Assembly: GCF_030295745.1 (NCBI RefSeq)
Contig: NZ_AP027291.1
Location: forward strand, 62,001-126,000
Reading direction: 5' to 3'
Length of the DNA stretch: 64,000 nt
From: Mycolicibacterium sp. TUM20985
Lineage (GTDB): Bacteria > Actinomycetota > Actinomycetes > Mycobacteriales > Mycobacteriaceae
The number at the start of each line of letters is the position of its first letter. The stretch's first letter is position 1. The notes under the pieces are model-generated. The model was not told where the DNA came from, did no database searches, and worked only from the letters and a program-made list of their open reading frames with translations. Shown one piece after another: positions 1-8,968 of this stretch. A program made the position numbers and the translations under genes.

Positions 1-1416
1 ATGCGTCTGCTCCGAGTAGAAGGTGACGCGCTGCGGAGAATCGATGATCTGGTACTCCCGGCGCAGGCCGAGGCCACCATTGTGGGTTCCCAAACCTTGT
101 GATGCCGCTATGAATTCGGTCTTCAGGACCCGGACGCTGTAGTTCGTCTCGACCACCTCGGTCGGCATCACCCCGACATTGGACATGTAGGTGTCGACGC
201 CGTCGATGCCGTCCGACGTCGGCGTCGCCCCGGTGCCGCCGCCGACGACGTCGGCCATCACCGAAGGCTGGCCGGTGACCGGGTTGACCGAGCCGACGTT
301 GATGCAGAAGAAGCTGACGGTGCTGCTTCCGACCCCCTTCTCCGGCCAGATCGCCGCCATCGCCCGGATCAGCGTGTCGGCAAACCGCTGACAGGTGTTG
401 TGTCGCACGGACACCGCCGCGGGCGGCTCGGGGTTCAGCACGATTCCGAGCGGAGCGATGACGTCGACGGCACGCAACAAGCCGTCGTTGGCTCCGAGGT
501 CGGGTGCCACCACGGCGCGTACGGCGTACACGATGCCCGCGCGCGCACTCGCCCACGGCACGTTCATCGCGCCCGCGACCTGCCGGTCGCACCCGGATAG
601 GTCGATGGCGAGGCGGTCCGCCGACTTGCGCACCGTCACATGCACGCGGGTGGGCCGTCCGCCCCGGCCGTCGTCATCGAGGAAGCCCTCGGCCTGACCC
701 TCGCCGTCGGGCAACGCCGCCAACGCATTTCGCACACCGCGCTCGACGGTGTCGAGCATGCGGTCCATCACCTCGAGAACGACCGACGTGCCGTACTGCG
801 ATGCGAGTTCTCGTACCCGTTCGTCCCCAAGCCCGCAGGCTGCCCGCTGGGCACGTAGATCACTGACCGTGCTCCGAGGATCTCGGATGTTCTCGGTGAG
901 GATTGCGACCAGGTCTTCGTTCTCGACCCCGGCGATCGACAGGCGCACGGGCGGAAGAACCAGTCCCTCACCGAAGAGGTCCTGCAGTTCCGGGCCTTCG
1001 CTGCCAGGGTTCACACCCCCCACGTCGATGTGGTGAGCGGCGGTGCCCGACCAGGCGACTAGCTCGCCGTCCAGGAAGATTGGCGCGATGACGTTGACGT
1101 CGGGCAGATGCATGGCGCCCATGTAGGGGTGATTGGAGATGAACGCGTCACCTGGGTTGATCCGGTCGCACCATCGGTCGATGGTCGCCTTGACCACCAG
1201 GGACATCGCACCCAACTGGGCGGGGATGTAGTCCGCTTGCGCGACGAGATCGCCCGAGGCTGTGAACAACGCGCAGGAGAAGTCGTCCATGTCGCGGATG
1301 ATCGGGCTGTAGCTCGACCGTTTCAGGAGCGTCCCCATCTCCTCGGCCGCGGACTGCATCGCTGCGGCGATCACCTCGAAGCTGACGGTGTCGACCGTGT
1401 GGCGCCGATCGGTCAT
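1..1416 (-). CDS. hyuB: Hydantoinase B/oxoprolinase family subunit (partial, runs off left edge)
   Basis: The minus strand reads open from ATG at 1416 to base 1, about 472 residues, so the C-terminus is missing. It starts MTDRRHTVDTVSFEVIAAAM and carries the family's typical segments: SSYSPIIRDMDDFSCALF, then SNHPYMGAMHLPDV, then AHHIDVGG. These belong to the HyuB half of ATP-dependent hydantoinase, 5-oxoprolinase and acetone-carboxylase-like enzymes, which act on cyclic amides or ketones together with HyuA. The start overlaps the hyuA stop in an ATGA, so the two are translationally coupled. The substrate cannot be told from sequence. The rest of the operon lies outside the window. Confidence 0.93.
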   Translation of the reverse strand, partial: MTDRRHTVDTVSFEVIAAAMQSAAEEMGTLLKRSSYSPIIRDMDDFSCALFTASGDLVAQADYIPAQLGAMSLVVKATIDRWCDRINPGDAFISNHPYMGAMHLPDVNVIAPIFLDGELVAWSGTAAHHIDVGGVNPGSEGPELQDLFGEGLVLPPVRLSIAGVENEDLVAILTENIRDPRSTVSDLRAQRAACGLGDERVRELASQYGTSVVLEVMDRMLDTVERGVRNALAALPDGEGQAEGFLDDDGRGGRPTRVHVTVRKSADRLAIDLSGCDRQVAGAMNVPWASARAGIVYAVRAVVAPDLGANDGLLRAVDVIAPLGIVLNPEPPAAVSVRHNTCQRFADTLIRAMAAIWPEKGVGSSTVSFFCINVGSVNPVTGQPSVMADVVGGGTGATPTSDGIDGVDTYMSNVGVMPTEVVETNYSVRVLKTEFIAASQGLGTHNGGLGLRREYQIIDSPQRVTFYSEQTH

Positions 1417-3464
1417 TGCCGTGGTCCTTCCGTGATGAGGAGATCGCCGCCCGCGACGACCTCCGCGCGTTGGCCGCCGCACAGCACGGTCGTCGAATCC
1501 ATCTGCGCGACGATCGCGGGTCCGTCGAACGTGTCGCCGAACTGCAGGAGCGACCGCTCATAGACCGGTACCTCCCGTGCCTCGAATCCGGGAATGCGCA
1601 CCACCCGGCGGATCACGACCGCCCGTTCGGCATCGAGGTCACTCTCCAGTTCGTCGGGTGTTTCGGGCCTACGGTTCCCGCCCACCGCGGCGATGCGCAG
1701 GGTGACGACCTCGACCGGCTCGCCCCTGTTGGCATGCCCGTAGAGTTCTTCGTGTGCACTGTGGAAGAGGGCTGGAATACGTTGAAGCGCATCGTCTTCC
1801 CAGCCATCCAGGGTGACATTGAGCTCGAAGCCCTGGCCGAGGTAGCGGCAGTCGGCGGATGCGGCCACCGCGACGTCTGCGCCGGATGAGGCGTCTGCCT
1901 CGATCTCCCCGGTGATCCGGTGCGCTGCGTCTCGGAACCACTCGCCAATGGTCTCGACGGCCCCGTCGTCGAACTTGACCAGAACGGTCTGCGCGTCGTC
2001 GAGGCGAAGACCGGCGACCAATAGACCGTCGGCGGAGAACAAGCCGGGACGACTTGGCACCAGCACACTGCGCAGACCCAGGTGACGGAGCAGCAGTCCG
2101 GCGTGCAGGGGGCCCGCACCTCCGAACGGGACGAGGGTGAACTCGCGCGGATCGAGGCCACGTTCGACGCTGACCTTGCGCACGGCGCGCACCATGTGTG
2201 CGAGACCGATCGCAAGAATCGCCTCCGCGGCCTCCTCGGTGTTCGTGCCCAGGGCCGCACCGATCTGGTCCACCGCCGTGATCGCCGCCGCACGGTCCAG
2301 TACCAACTCGCCCGCGAGCTGTCCGGTCCCGAGCGTCCCCAGGACAACGTGCGCATCGGTGATCGTGGGCTGCGTCCCGCCGCGCAGATAGCTAGCGGGG
2401 CCGGGTACCGCACGTGCCGACTGCGGCCCCACCCGAAGTCGGCCCGTCTGATCCGTCCAGGCGATGCTGCCTCCGCCCGCCCCAATCGTGTGGATGTCCA
2501 CGGCGGGCGCCAGCAACACGTGATCGCGCAGGGCCTGGGTGGTCGTGAACGGCATGCGGCCGTCGCGCACCAGGCAGACGTCTGTCGAAGTGCCCCCCAT
2601 GTCCAGGCTGATGACGTTGCCGAGCCCGTGCCGGGAAGCGTTTGCCACCAGCCCCGCAACACCGCCTGCCGGCCCGGACAACACCAGCCGATGGGCGTTC
2701 TCCTCGGCCCGTGCCGCGGGCACGCTTCCCCCGTTCGACTGCATGACCAGGAAGGGTGCCGTGACTCCGGACTCGGCGGCAGCCTTCGCGGCTCGTTGCA
2801 TGTACCCACCGATGACCGGTCGAAGGGCCGCGTTGATCACGGTCGTCGCAGTGCGTGGATACTCGCGAAACTCCCGGGCCACCGCACTCGACAGCGTGAC
2901 GGGGACTCCGGGCAATGCGCGGCGCAGCGCGTCACCCAATCGGCGTTCGTGTGAATCGTCGAGATAGCTGAACAGCAGGCTGACCGCCACCGCATCTACG
3001 TTCAGGGCAGCGACTGCCGCCACGACCCGCTCGACCTCGGTGTCCTCAAGCGGCACGAGCACCTCGCCAGTGCTCGTCAGCCTCTCGGTCACCTCGATGC
3101 GGGCGCGGCGCTCGACGAGGTCGTCGGGCCGCTCCGGGGTGAGGCTGTACACAGTCGGCCGGCTGGACTGGCGGTAGCCCATGACATCGCGGAACCCCCG
3201 CGTGGCGAGCAGGGCCACCGTCGAAAGGTCGCCCGTGAGAATCGCATTGGTGGCCACGGTGGTGCCGTGACAGAGCAGCCCGACATCGCCGACCGGCATG
3301 CCCTGGACCGCGAGGGCGTCGACCGCGTTCGCCAGACCCCGCGACGGGTCATCGGGGGTGGACGCCACCTTCGCCACCAGGACGCGGCCGTCATCAGAGC
3401 GCGCCACCGCGTCGGTGAAGGTACCGCCGGCGTCGACGCTCACGGTCCAACGGGGTCGATCCAC
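1413..3464 (-). CDS. hyuA: Hydantoinase A/oxoprolinase family subunit
   Basis: This is the ATP-using subunit, 683 residues, of a hydantoinase/oxoprolinase-type enzyme. Visible motifs are the N-terminal actin-fold phosphate loop DAGGTFTDAVARS, then HGTTVATNAIL, LSGPAGGVAG and the second loop SLDMGGTSTDVCLV. The frame stays open 50 codons further upstream, but the GTG at 3464 is preferred: it has GAGGAG about nine bases ahead and puts the DAGGTFTD motif about ten residues from the N-terminus, as in the family. It overlaps hyuB by four bases (ATGA) and diverges from the deacetylase gene across a palindromic operator. Predicted cytosolic complex with HyuB; substrate unknown. Confidence 0.93.
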   Translation of the reverse strand: MDRPRWTVSVDAGGTFTDAVARSDDGRVLVAKVASTPDDPSRGLANAVDALAVQGMPVGDVGLLCHGTTVATNAILTGDLSTVALLATRGFRDVMGYRQSSRPTVYSLTPERPDDLVERRARIEVTERLTSTGEVLVPLEDTEVERVVAAVAALNVDAVAVSLLFSYLDDSHERRLGDALRRALPGVPVTLSSAVAREFREYPRTATTVINAALRPVIGGYMQRAAKAAAESGVTAPFLVMQSNGGSVPAARAEENAHRLVLSGPAGGVAGLVANASRHGLGNVISLDMGGTSTDVCLVRDGRMPFTTTQALRDHVLLAPAVDIHTIGAGGGSIAWTDQTGRLRVGPQSARAVPGPASYLRGGTQPTITDAHVVLGTLGTGQLAGELVLDRAAAITAVDQIGAALGTNTEEAAEAILAIGLAHMVRAVRKVSVERGLDPREFTLVPFGGAGPLHAGLLLRHLGLRSVLVPSRPGLFSADGLLVAGLRLDDAQTVLVKFDDGAVETIGEWFRDAAHRITGEIEADASSGADVAVAASADCRYLGQGFELNVTLDGWEDDALQRIPALFHSAHEELYGHANRGEPVEVVTLRIAAVGGNRRPETPDELESDLDAERAVVIRRVVRIPGFEAREVPVYERSLLQFGDTFDGPAIVAQMDSTTVLCGGQRAEVVAGGDLLITEGPRQ

Positions 3465-3536
3465 CTCGGGTACTCCTCGCCCACCACGCGGCCGGATCGC
3501 CGCACACCCAGTACACCCAGAGGGCGCGCGGACGTC

Positions 3537-3580
3537 ATGCGTCATTCGACGGACGGGCGGCGTTACGTCGAATGACGCAT
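3537..3580. promoter_or_regulatory. 15-bp perfect inverted repeat, candidate operator of a divergent promoter
   Basis: ATGCGTCATTCGACG (3537-3551) is repeated as its exact reverse complement at 3566-3580, with 14 bases between. Each arm also contains a CGTC-N4-GACG half-palindrome (3540-3551 and 3566-3577), with centres 26 bp apart. It sits between hyuA (minus) and the deacetylase gene (plus), so it could control both. A GACAAT at 3602-3607, seven bases before the ATG at 3615, is a possible -10 box giving a leaderless transcript. The same CGTC-N4-GACG core recurs at 8889-8900. Regulator binding is inferred. Confidence 0.6.
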
Positions 3581-3614
3581 GTCCCGACAACCACGCCCGA
3601 CGACAATCACCCAA

Positions 3615-4412
3615 ATGTCAGCAGGATCGAAGAGGGAATGGCCTGGTGGCGCTCCGTTCGCCGCCAGCATCACGTTCGACTTCGACGCTGAAGAGGTATG
3701 GCTGGGAGAGGACCCGGCCAACGCGAATCGGCCGGGTGTGCTGTCACAGGGCACCTACGGGCCGAAGGTCGCCATCCCGTTGCTATTGGAGTTGTTGGAG
3801 CGCCACGGTGTCACGGCAACGTTCTACGTCCCCGGTGGTGACGCCGAGCGCCATGGCGATCGGGTCCGCGAGATCCTGGCAGCCGGTCACGAAGTCGGTC
3901 ACCACGGCTATACCCACCGGTCCCCGACCGCCCTGACTCGCGACGAAGAGGAGTCCGAACTGGCGCGCGGCCTAGACATTCTGCGCGGCCTGGGGGCTGA
4001 AGTGGTCGGCTACCGTTCGCCGTCGTGGGACTTCAGCCCGCATACCCTGGACTTGTTGTCCACCTACGGTTTCGAGTACTCGTCGAACCTGATGGACGAC
4101 ATCAACCCCTACCGACATCCCGGTGGCATCGTCGAGGTGCCGGTCTCCTGGATCCTCGACGACGCGCCGCACTTCTGGTTCGCCGGCGACACCTGGAACA
4201 AGACGATCCGGACGGTTGGCGAGGTGTACGCGCTCTGGAAGGACGAACTCGACGGCATCGCCGCACTCGGTGCGCACTACATGCTCACCATGCATCCGCA
4301 ATTCATCGGTCGCCCATCTCGGCTGGTCTTGCTCGACCGGCTACTGAACGACATCTCCGCGGCCGGAGCATGGGTCGCGCCCACCCGCGACGTTGCGCGG
4401 GTGGTGTCGTGA
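3615..4412 (+). CDS. NodB-type polysaccharide deacetylase/cyclic-imidase-like hydrolase
   Basis: A 265-residue protein of the carbohydrate esterase 4 (NodB) fold. It shows the metal-binding Asp pair in SITFDFDAEEVW, the His box GHEVGHHGYTHRSP, the GYRSPSWDFSP segment and a C-terminal MLTMHPQFIGRP. This subgroup, close to PuuE allantoinase and PgdA-like imidase proteins, often acts on small amides or imides rather than cell wall, which fits the hydantoinase next door. No signal peptide is seen, so it is probably cytosolic. An in-frame ATG at 3579 lies inside the inverted repeat and lacks a ribosome site; 3615 is preferred because a -10-like GACAAT precedes it. The stop overlaps the next start. 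Confidence 0.85.
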   Translation: MSAGSKREWPGGAPFAASITFDFDAEEVWLGEDPANANRPGVLSQGTYGPKVAIPLLLELLERHGVTATFYVPGGDAERHGDRVREILAAGHEVGHHGYTHRSPTALTRDEEESELARGLDILRGLGAEVVGYRSPSWDFSPHTLDLLSTYGFEYSSNLMDDINPYRHPGGIVEVPVSWILDDAPHFWFAGDTWNKTIRTVGEVYALWKDELDGIAALGAHYMLTMHPQFIGRPSRLVLLDRLLNDISAAGAWVAPTRDVARVVS

Positions 4413-5185
4413 CCACCGACTCACACCGCTGCGCCATCGTCACCGGCGCGGCGCACGGCCTCGGTCGCAGCGTCGCGGCACGCCTGCTCGCCGAGGGCTG
4501 GTGCGTCGTCGCCGCAGACGTGAGCGACGACGTGGGCGAGCACTTCGGGGCTGGCGCGTTCGACGGCCGGGTGCGTGCCGCGATTGCCGACATCGCGCTG
4601 CCCGACACCGCCGAGGCGCTTGTGCGCACGGCGATGGCGTCGTACGGACGTCTCGACGCCGTCGTGAACAACGCGGGCATCGGCGGACCCAGCGGCGACC
4701 TCGACACCGTGGCAATACAGGACGTGGTGCGGACTCTCGACGTCAATCTGCTTGGGCCCGTGCGATTGTGCCGCGCGGCGATCCCGCACCTGAAGGCGCG
4801 GGGGTCCGGCCGAATCGTCAACGTCGGATCATTGTTCGCCGACCAGCCGGTCGTCGGTGGAAGCGCCTACATCATGTCGAAGGCCGCCTTGCGCAGCTTG
4901 ACGCACTGCCTGGCGCTGGAACTGGGTCCGAGCGGTGTCACGGTGAACACCGTCGCTCCGGGCTACATGATGACCCGCATGCACAAGGAGGAGGTCGCGT
5001 CGCAGGCCCGCGCGGCGGGGATCGGTCCCGACGACAGAATGTCGCAACTGCGCGAATCCGTACCGCTTCGCAGACACGGCAACGGTGACGACGTCGCAGG
5101 TGCGGTCGTCTGGTTGTTGTCCGACGACGCCGCATACGTCACTGGCCAGACGATCGGTGTCAACGGCGGGATCCAGGTCAGCTAG
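4409..5185 (+). CDS. SDR family NAD(P)-dependent oxidoreductase
   Basis: A 258-residue classical short-chain dehydrogenase. The cofactor motif TGAAHGLGRS is near residue 12, NNAGIGGP near residue 90, the catalytic YIMSKAALR (Tyr-x3-Lys) near residue 152, and the C-terminus ends in the usual GQTIGVNGGIQ. GTG at 4409 overlaps the preceding stop by four bases (GTGA), and the next gene starts at the base after its stop, so it is co-translated in the catabolic operon. It probably oxidises or reduces a hydroxy or keto intermediate; the substrate is not predictable. Confidence 0.92.
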   Translation: MTTDSHRCAIVTGAAHGLGRSVAARLLAEGWCVVAADVSDDVGEHFGAGAFDGRVRAAIADIALPDTAEALVRTAMASYGRLDAVVNNAGIGGPSGDLDTVAIQDVVRTLDVNLLGPVRLCRAAIPHLKARGSGRIVNVGSLFADQPVVGGSAYIMSKAALRSLTHCLALELGPSGVTVNTVAPGYMMTRMHKEEVASQARAAGIGPDDRMSQLRESVPLRRHGNGDDVAGAVVWLLSDDAAYVTGQTIGVNGGIQVS

Positions 5186-5908
5186 ATGACGCGCCGATTG
5201 ATCGTCACGGGCGCGGCATCCGGGATCGGAGCGGCCGTCGTAGACCACGCCCTTGACGCGGGTTGGTCGGTGATCGGAATCGACCGCGCGTTTGCGTTCC
5301 GCACCGAATCACGTCACCGCACGATCACCGCCGACGTCGCGGAACCGGGTGAGGTGACCGCCGCAGTCGATGCCGCGATCACCGGATGGGATGGACCGCC
5401 CGACAGTTTGGTGCACTGCGCCGGGATCTACCGCGTGACGCCGAGCGCGACCGCCGACGCGGCGGGATGGGATGACGTCGTCGGCGTGAATGCCAGGGGC
5501 AGCTTCCTCATGGCCCAGGCGGTCGCGTCAACGATGATCCATTATGGGACAACGGGTTCCATCGTCCTGCTCGGTTCGGTCGCCGCCGGACGCGGCGATA
5601 GGGGCGAGCCGAGTGCGGCCTATGCCGCCAGCAAGGGGGCGGTGTCGTCGATGGCACGCCAGCTCGCCGTCGAGTGGGGTGGGTCGGGGATCCGCGTCAA
5701 CTGTGTGGTTCCAGGCGTCATCGATACGGCCATGACGACTGTCACCTCCGACGCCGGAGCCGCCGTCGCGCTGCTTCGGCGACTACCGTTGGGACGTCTG
5801 GGCACCGCCGGTGAGGTGGCCGCCGCGTGCCTGTTTCTCGCAGGAACCGAGAGCTCCTACATCACCGGAACCGAAATCCTAGTCGACGGAGGTTATCTCG
5901 CGTCATGA
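5186..5908 (+). CDS. SDR family NAD(P)-dependent oxidoreductase (second)
   Basis: A 240-residue classical SDR whose ATG directly follows the TAG of the SDR before it. It has TGAASGIGAAV at the N-terminus, LVHCAGIYR for the usual NNAG, a catalytic YAASKGAVSSM and a C-terminal TGTEILVDGGY. The replacement of NNAG by HCAG is a common variation. Its stop overlaps the start of the next gene (ATGA). Two adjacent dissimilar SDRs in one operon suggest two successive redox steps, or steps on alternative substrates, in the same pathway. Confidence 0.92.
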   Translation: MTRRLIVTGAASGIGAAVVDHALDAGWSVIGIDRAFAFRTESRHRTITADVAEPGEVTAAVDAAITGWDGPPDSLVHCAGIYRVTPSATADAAGWDDVVGVNARGSFLMAQAVASTMIHYGTTGSIVLLGSVAAGRGDRGEPSAAYAASKGAVSSMARQLAVEWGGSGIRVNCVVPGVIDTAMTTVTSDAGAAVALLRRLPLGRLGTAGEVAAACLFLAGTESSYITGTEILVDGGYLAS

Positions 5909-7026
5909 CCGACCACGAACTACCCGTCATCGGTGTGAGCGGCGGCGCCCACGATCGTGGTGCTCAATATGGTGAGCGAGCCGCCTCGCGGGTCCGTCGG
6001 ACGCGCGACGCCTATGCCGAGGTCTATGGACACTTCGCCACCTGGGATTGGGATCGGGTCCGCGACGAGGCGCGGGCCTTCATCGACCCCATCGAGAGGT
6101 TCCATCCGGCGTCACTGTCTGAGATGCGCGGGATTGCCGAGGGCAGCGGTCTGGAGTTCCTCGACGTCTTGGCAATGAATTTGCGTACCGAGATCCTGTT
6201 CGCCGCCAAGGTCAGATCGGCGGGAAAGCTCCCGCCCGTCCTGGAGTGCACGTCGTTCTCCTCGCTCACCGAGTCCGGTGAGCGACTTATCGGTCAGACC
6301 TGGGACTGGCTCACGTTCTCGGCTGACACTGTGGTGCTCCTCGAGTCAGAGCCCGACGACGGGCCGAGTTTCATGACGGTCGTCGAAGCGGGCCTCCTCG
6401 CGAAGTTCGGCATGAACTCCGCGGGTCTGGTCGTGGCCACCAACGCCTTGGTCTCCGGCATGGACGCTGGCGCACCCGGCGTGCCGTACCACGTGATGCT
6501 CCGCGCGCTGCTGGGGTGTCGCACGCCGACCGAGGCGGCGACCATACTGCAGTCGGCACCCCGATCGTCGTCGGCCAACTACGTGATCGGCAGCGGCGAC
6601 GGCCTCGTCGTAGATGCCGAGGCGCGGCCGGGCGGATTCGACGCCATCTCTTGGCAATTGCCCGACGACCGCGGTCTTCTCCTGCACACCAATCACTTCT
6701 CCGTGGCTCCGCTGCGCGACCTCGGCGGCACCGACGTGGGCATCGCGCTGATGGCCGACTCGCTGTTCCGGCTGCAGCGCGTCCGAGACCTGCTGCGTGC
6801 CACGCCCGATCCCGGGGTCGGCGACTGGCAGCGAATCCTGTCGGACCACGCGGGGAATCCGTCGGGCATCTGTTGTCATCCCGATCCTGACGCGATGCCG
6901 TTGGACCAGTGGACGACCGCGACCGGTGTCGTGTTCGAACCCGCCAAACGGCGCGCCCACATCTCCGTGGGAAACCCATGCGAGGGCCGCTGGATTATGC
7001 GCGACTACGTTTCGGCCTGGGCGTAG
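5905..7026 (+). CDS. C45-family peptidase / acyl-CoA:6-aminopenicillanate acyltransferase-like amidohydrolase
   Basis: A 373-residue protein resembling penicillin acyltransferase (peptidase family C45, Ntn-hydrolase fold). A Cys in LECTSFSS (around residue 116) is the likely nucleophile after self-cleavage. It is followed by GQTWDW, a MNSAGLVVATNAL segment and NYVIGSGDG, which are typical of the family. Members cleave or form amide bonds on small molecules, including acyl-homoserine lactones and acyl amino acids. The ATG at 5905 overlaps the previous stop (ATGA). In this cluster it could hydrolyse an acyl-amide intermediate; this is inference from context. Confidence 0.82.
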   Translation: MTDHELPVIGVSGGAHDRGAQYGERAASRVRRTRDAYAEVYGHFATWDWDRVRDEARAFIDPIERFHPASLSEMRGIAEGSGLEFLDVLAMNLRTEILFAAKVRSAGKLPPVLECTSFSSLTESGERLIGQTWDWLTFSADTVVLLESEPDDGPSFMTVVEAGLLAKFGMNSAGLVVATNALVSGMDAGAPGVPYHVMLRALLGCRTPTEAATILQSAPRSSSANYVIGSGDGLVVDAEARPGGFDAISWQLPDDRGLLLHTNHFSVAPLRDLGGTDVGIALMADSLFRLQRVRDLLRATPDPGVGDWQRILSDHAGNPSGICCHPDPDAMPLDQWTTATGVVFEPAKRRAHISVGNPCEGRWIMRDYVSAWA

Positions 7027-7099
7027 ACTCTTCGCCACTGCCTCTCCCGCCGGCCCTCCGCTACGGTCACCAGGGCTCGAAGCGGCGCAAAGGAGATGG

Positions 7100-8869
7100 A
7101 TGTCCAGGGTCGTCGCCGAACTCGTCCTCGAGGCGGGGGCGCGCTCACACGCGGCGCCCGAGAACGTTCCAGGGGACGTGCTCCGCTACGCACGGGCGTT
7201 CTTCCAAACCACCCGAGACTCCTTGCGATTCCTGTGGCGGCGCGATGACACATGGCTCGCGGTCCACCTCGTCCGTACCCGATACGACCCCGAATTCCCT
7301 GCGGCCGTGCGCCGCTCGTCGGCATGGGCGGCCGGTGAGCGGGTTTCGGTGCGGATCGCGGAGGTCGACATGCCGCGTGGCGTCACCGTCCGCGAAGTGG
7401 ACGTCCTGACCCTCTTGGCGCTCGGGTTGACCAATTCCGGTATCGCCGAACGGCTCGGCACCAGTGCGCGCACGGTCTCCACGCAGATCGAACGGCTGCT
7501 GACCAAGCTGGATCAGGGCACCCGGGGTGGGCTGGCGGCGCTCGCAGTCGACTCGGGGTTGTTGCGCCTGCCGATCCCGGGAGGCGTCGACGGCACGCCG
7601 GGCATCGGGGTGGTCGAGTTGGAGGCGATCGTCAACAAGGTCCCTCGGGCCGAGGTCGCCCCGCTGCGACCGGCGTATCCACGCAAACGTCCCCTGGTCG
7701 TCGGAGCGCTGATCCCGGCCGGAGCCGCCGCAGCCGACGGCGTTGAGGTCTTGCACGGGTCGACGTTGGCGGTCGAGGAACTCAACGCCATGGGTGGTGC
7801 GTCGGGACGGCCGGTCGAATTGGTGACCGCCGAAGTGGATCTGTTCAGCTGGGACAGCGTGCAACGCGGTCTCGGCCGACTCTTCGACCTCGAGGTAGAC
7901 GCGATCACCACCAGCTATGCCAGCGCCGAGAACTCGGCCGTCATCGACATGGTGGCCGACTACGGCAAGCCGTTTCTCCACACCGCGACCTTCGCCGAGC
8001 AGGTGGAGCAGACCGAGGCCGACCCGGCCAGATTCGGCGCGGTGCTTCAGACGTGCGCGTCGGAGACGTTCTACGGCGTGGGCCTGGTGCGTCTGCTCAC
8101 AGACCTCGAACGGCGCGGTCTGTGGCGCCCGCATGGCCGCGGCATCGTCAGCATCGAAGCCGCGACGTCGAGCACCAGGGTCACGAACGAACACTTCTTG
8201 GCGACCGCGGGGCGGGCCCGATGGTCGGTGGAGGACCTCATCCGTGTTCCGGTCAGCACCACCGACTGGGCCTCCGTTGCGGCCAGGGTGGCACGGTCGG
8301 AACCCGAGGTCGTCATGGTCACCCACTTCCTCGATCAGGAGGTGGCGGCATTCCAGCGAGCGTTCGTGGCGACGGGATTGCCCGCCCTGGTGTATTGCGT
8401 GTACGGGCCGTCGATCCCGCGCTTTCAGACCGCGCTCGGCGCTGCTGCCGACGGAGTGATCTGGTCGACGACGACGGGCACATACGACGACGCACTCGGC
8501 AGGCGCTTCCGTGGCCAGTACACCGCCAGGTTCGGCCGACCACCGGGATGGTCACAGGCAGGTGCGGCGTACGACCAGGTCAACCTGCTGGCGGCTGCCT
8601 GGTCGGCGACGGCCACCCGGGGCACCGAAGACGTCATCCGCTACCTGCGCCGGTGGCCGCACCGCGGGGTCAACGGGGTGTACTACTTCGGCGAACACAA
8701 GCACTCGACGCTGTCCTACCCCGACTCGACGCCGGACGCGTCGATGGGCCAGGCCCACATGATCTACCAGATCCAGGACGGCACCCACCACGTGCTTTCT
8801 CCTGAGCCGTTCGGGAAGCTGTCGCGGTTCCGGTTGCCTTCGTGGTGCCCGCCCGCCCTGTCGGCCTGA
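7100..8869 (+). CDS. LuxR-type HTH regulator fused to a periplasmic-binding-protein-like sensor domain
   Basis: A 589-residue protein. Residues 1-90 resemble nothing I recognise. Residues 94-155 form a LuxR/GerE helix-turn-helix (VREVDVLTLLALGLTNSGIA, then RLGTSARTVSTQIERLL). Residues 197 onward form a type I solute-binding fold (Peripla_BP_6): PLVVGALIPAG, VLHGSTLAVEELNAMGG and, near the end, MIYQIQDGTHHVLSPEPFG. There is no signal peptide or membrane segment, so it should sense a cytosolic ligand and bind DNA directly. The C-terminal half is a clear paralogue of the binding protein encoded next. AAAGGAG precedes the ATG at 7100. It is the obvious candidate regulator of the cluster. Confidence 0.85.
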   Translation: MSRVVAELVLEAGARSHAAPENVPGDVLRYARAFFQTTRDSLRFLWRRDDTWLAVHLVRTRYDPEFPAAVRRSSAWAAGERVSVRIAEVDMPRGVTVREVDVLTLLALGLTNSGIAERLGTSARTVSTQIERLLTKLDQGTRGGLAALAVDSGLLRLPIPGGVDGTPGIGVVELEAIVNKVPRAEVAPLRPAYPRKRPLVVGALIPAGAAAADGVEVLHGSTLAVEELNAMGGASGRPVELVTAEVDLFSWDSVQRGLGRLFDLEVDAITTSYASAENSAVIDMVADYGKPFLHTATFAEQVEQTEADPARFGAVLQTCASETFYGVGLVRLLTDLERRGLWRPHGRGIVSIEAATSSTRVTNEHFLATAGRARWSVEDLIRVPVSTTDWASVAARVARSEPEVVMVTHFLDQEVAAFQRAFVATGLPALVYCVYGPSIPRFQTALGAAADGVIWSTTTGTYDDALGRRFRGQYTARFGRPPGWSQAGAAYDQVNLLAAAWSATATRGTEDVIRYLRRWPHRGVNGVYYFGEHKHSTLSYPDSTPDASMGQAHMIYQIQDGTHHVLSPEPFGKLSRFRLPSWCPPALSA

Positions 8870-8885
8870 GCAAAGCGAGAGGGGT

Positions 8886-8903
8886 ATCCGTCAATTGACG
8901 GAT
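8886..8903. promoter_or_regulatory. 18-bp perfect palindrome upstream of the ABC importer operon
   Basis: ATCCGTCAATTGACGGAT is a perfect palindrome between the regulator gene and the substrate-binding-protein gene, 65 bases before the latter's start. Its core CGTC-AATT-GACG matches the CGTC-N4-GACG cores in the hyuA/deacetylase divergent promoter. It also contains TTGACG, which could serve as a -35 box, so a bound protein could block or assist polymerase. A second short palindrome GGATGCATCC overlaps its right end (8900-8909). Confidence 0.6.
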
Positions 8904-8968
8904 GCATCCCCTGCTGGCTGGCCGATGTACTGACACATACCGGTACGGCGATGCAAAGGAGCACCACG

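Noticed and set aside
2082..2954. Long plus-strand frame antisense to hyuA
   Set aside because: Arg/His-rich composition typical of the opposite strand of a high-G+C gene; the minus strand encodes an unambiguous HyuA.
8900..8909. GGATGCATCC palindrome next to the 18-bp palindrome
   Set aside because: Too short to support as a separate operator; noted only as a neighbour of the longer site.
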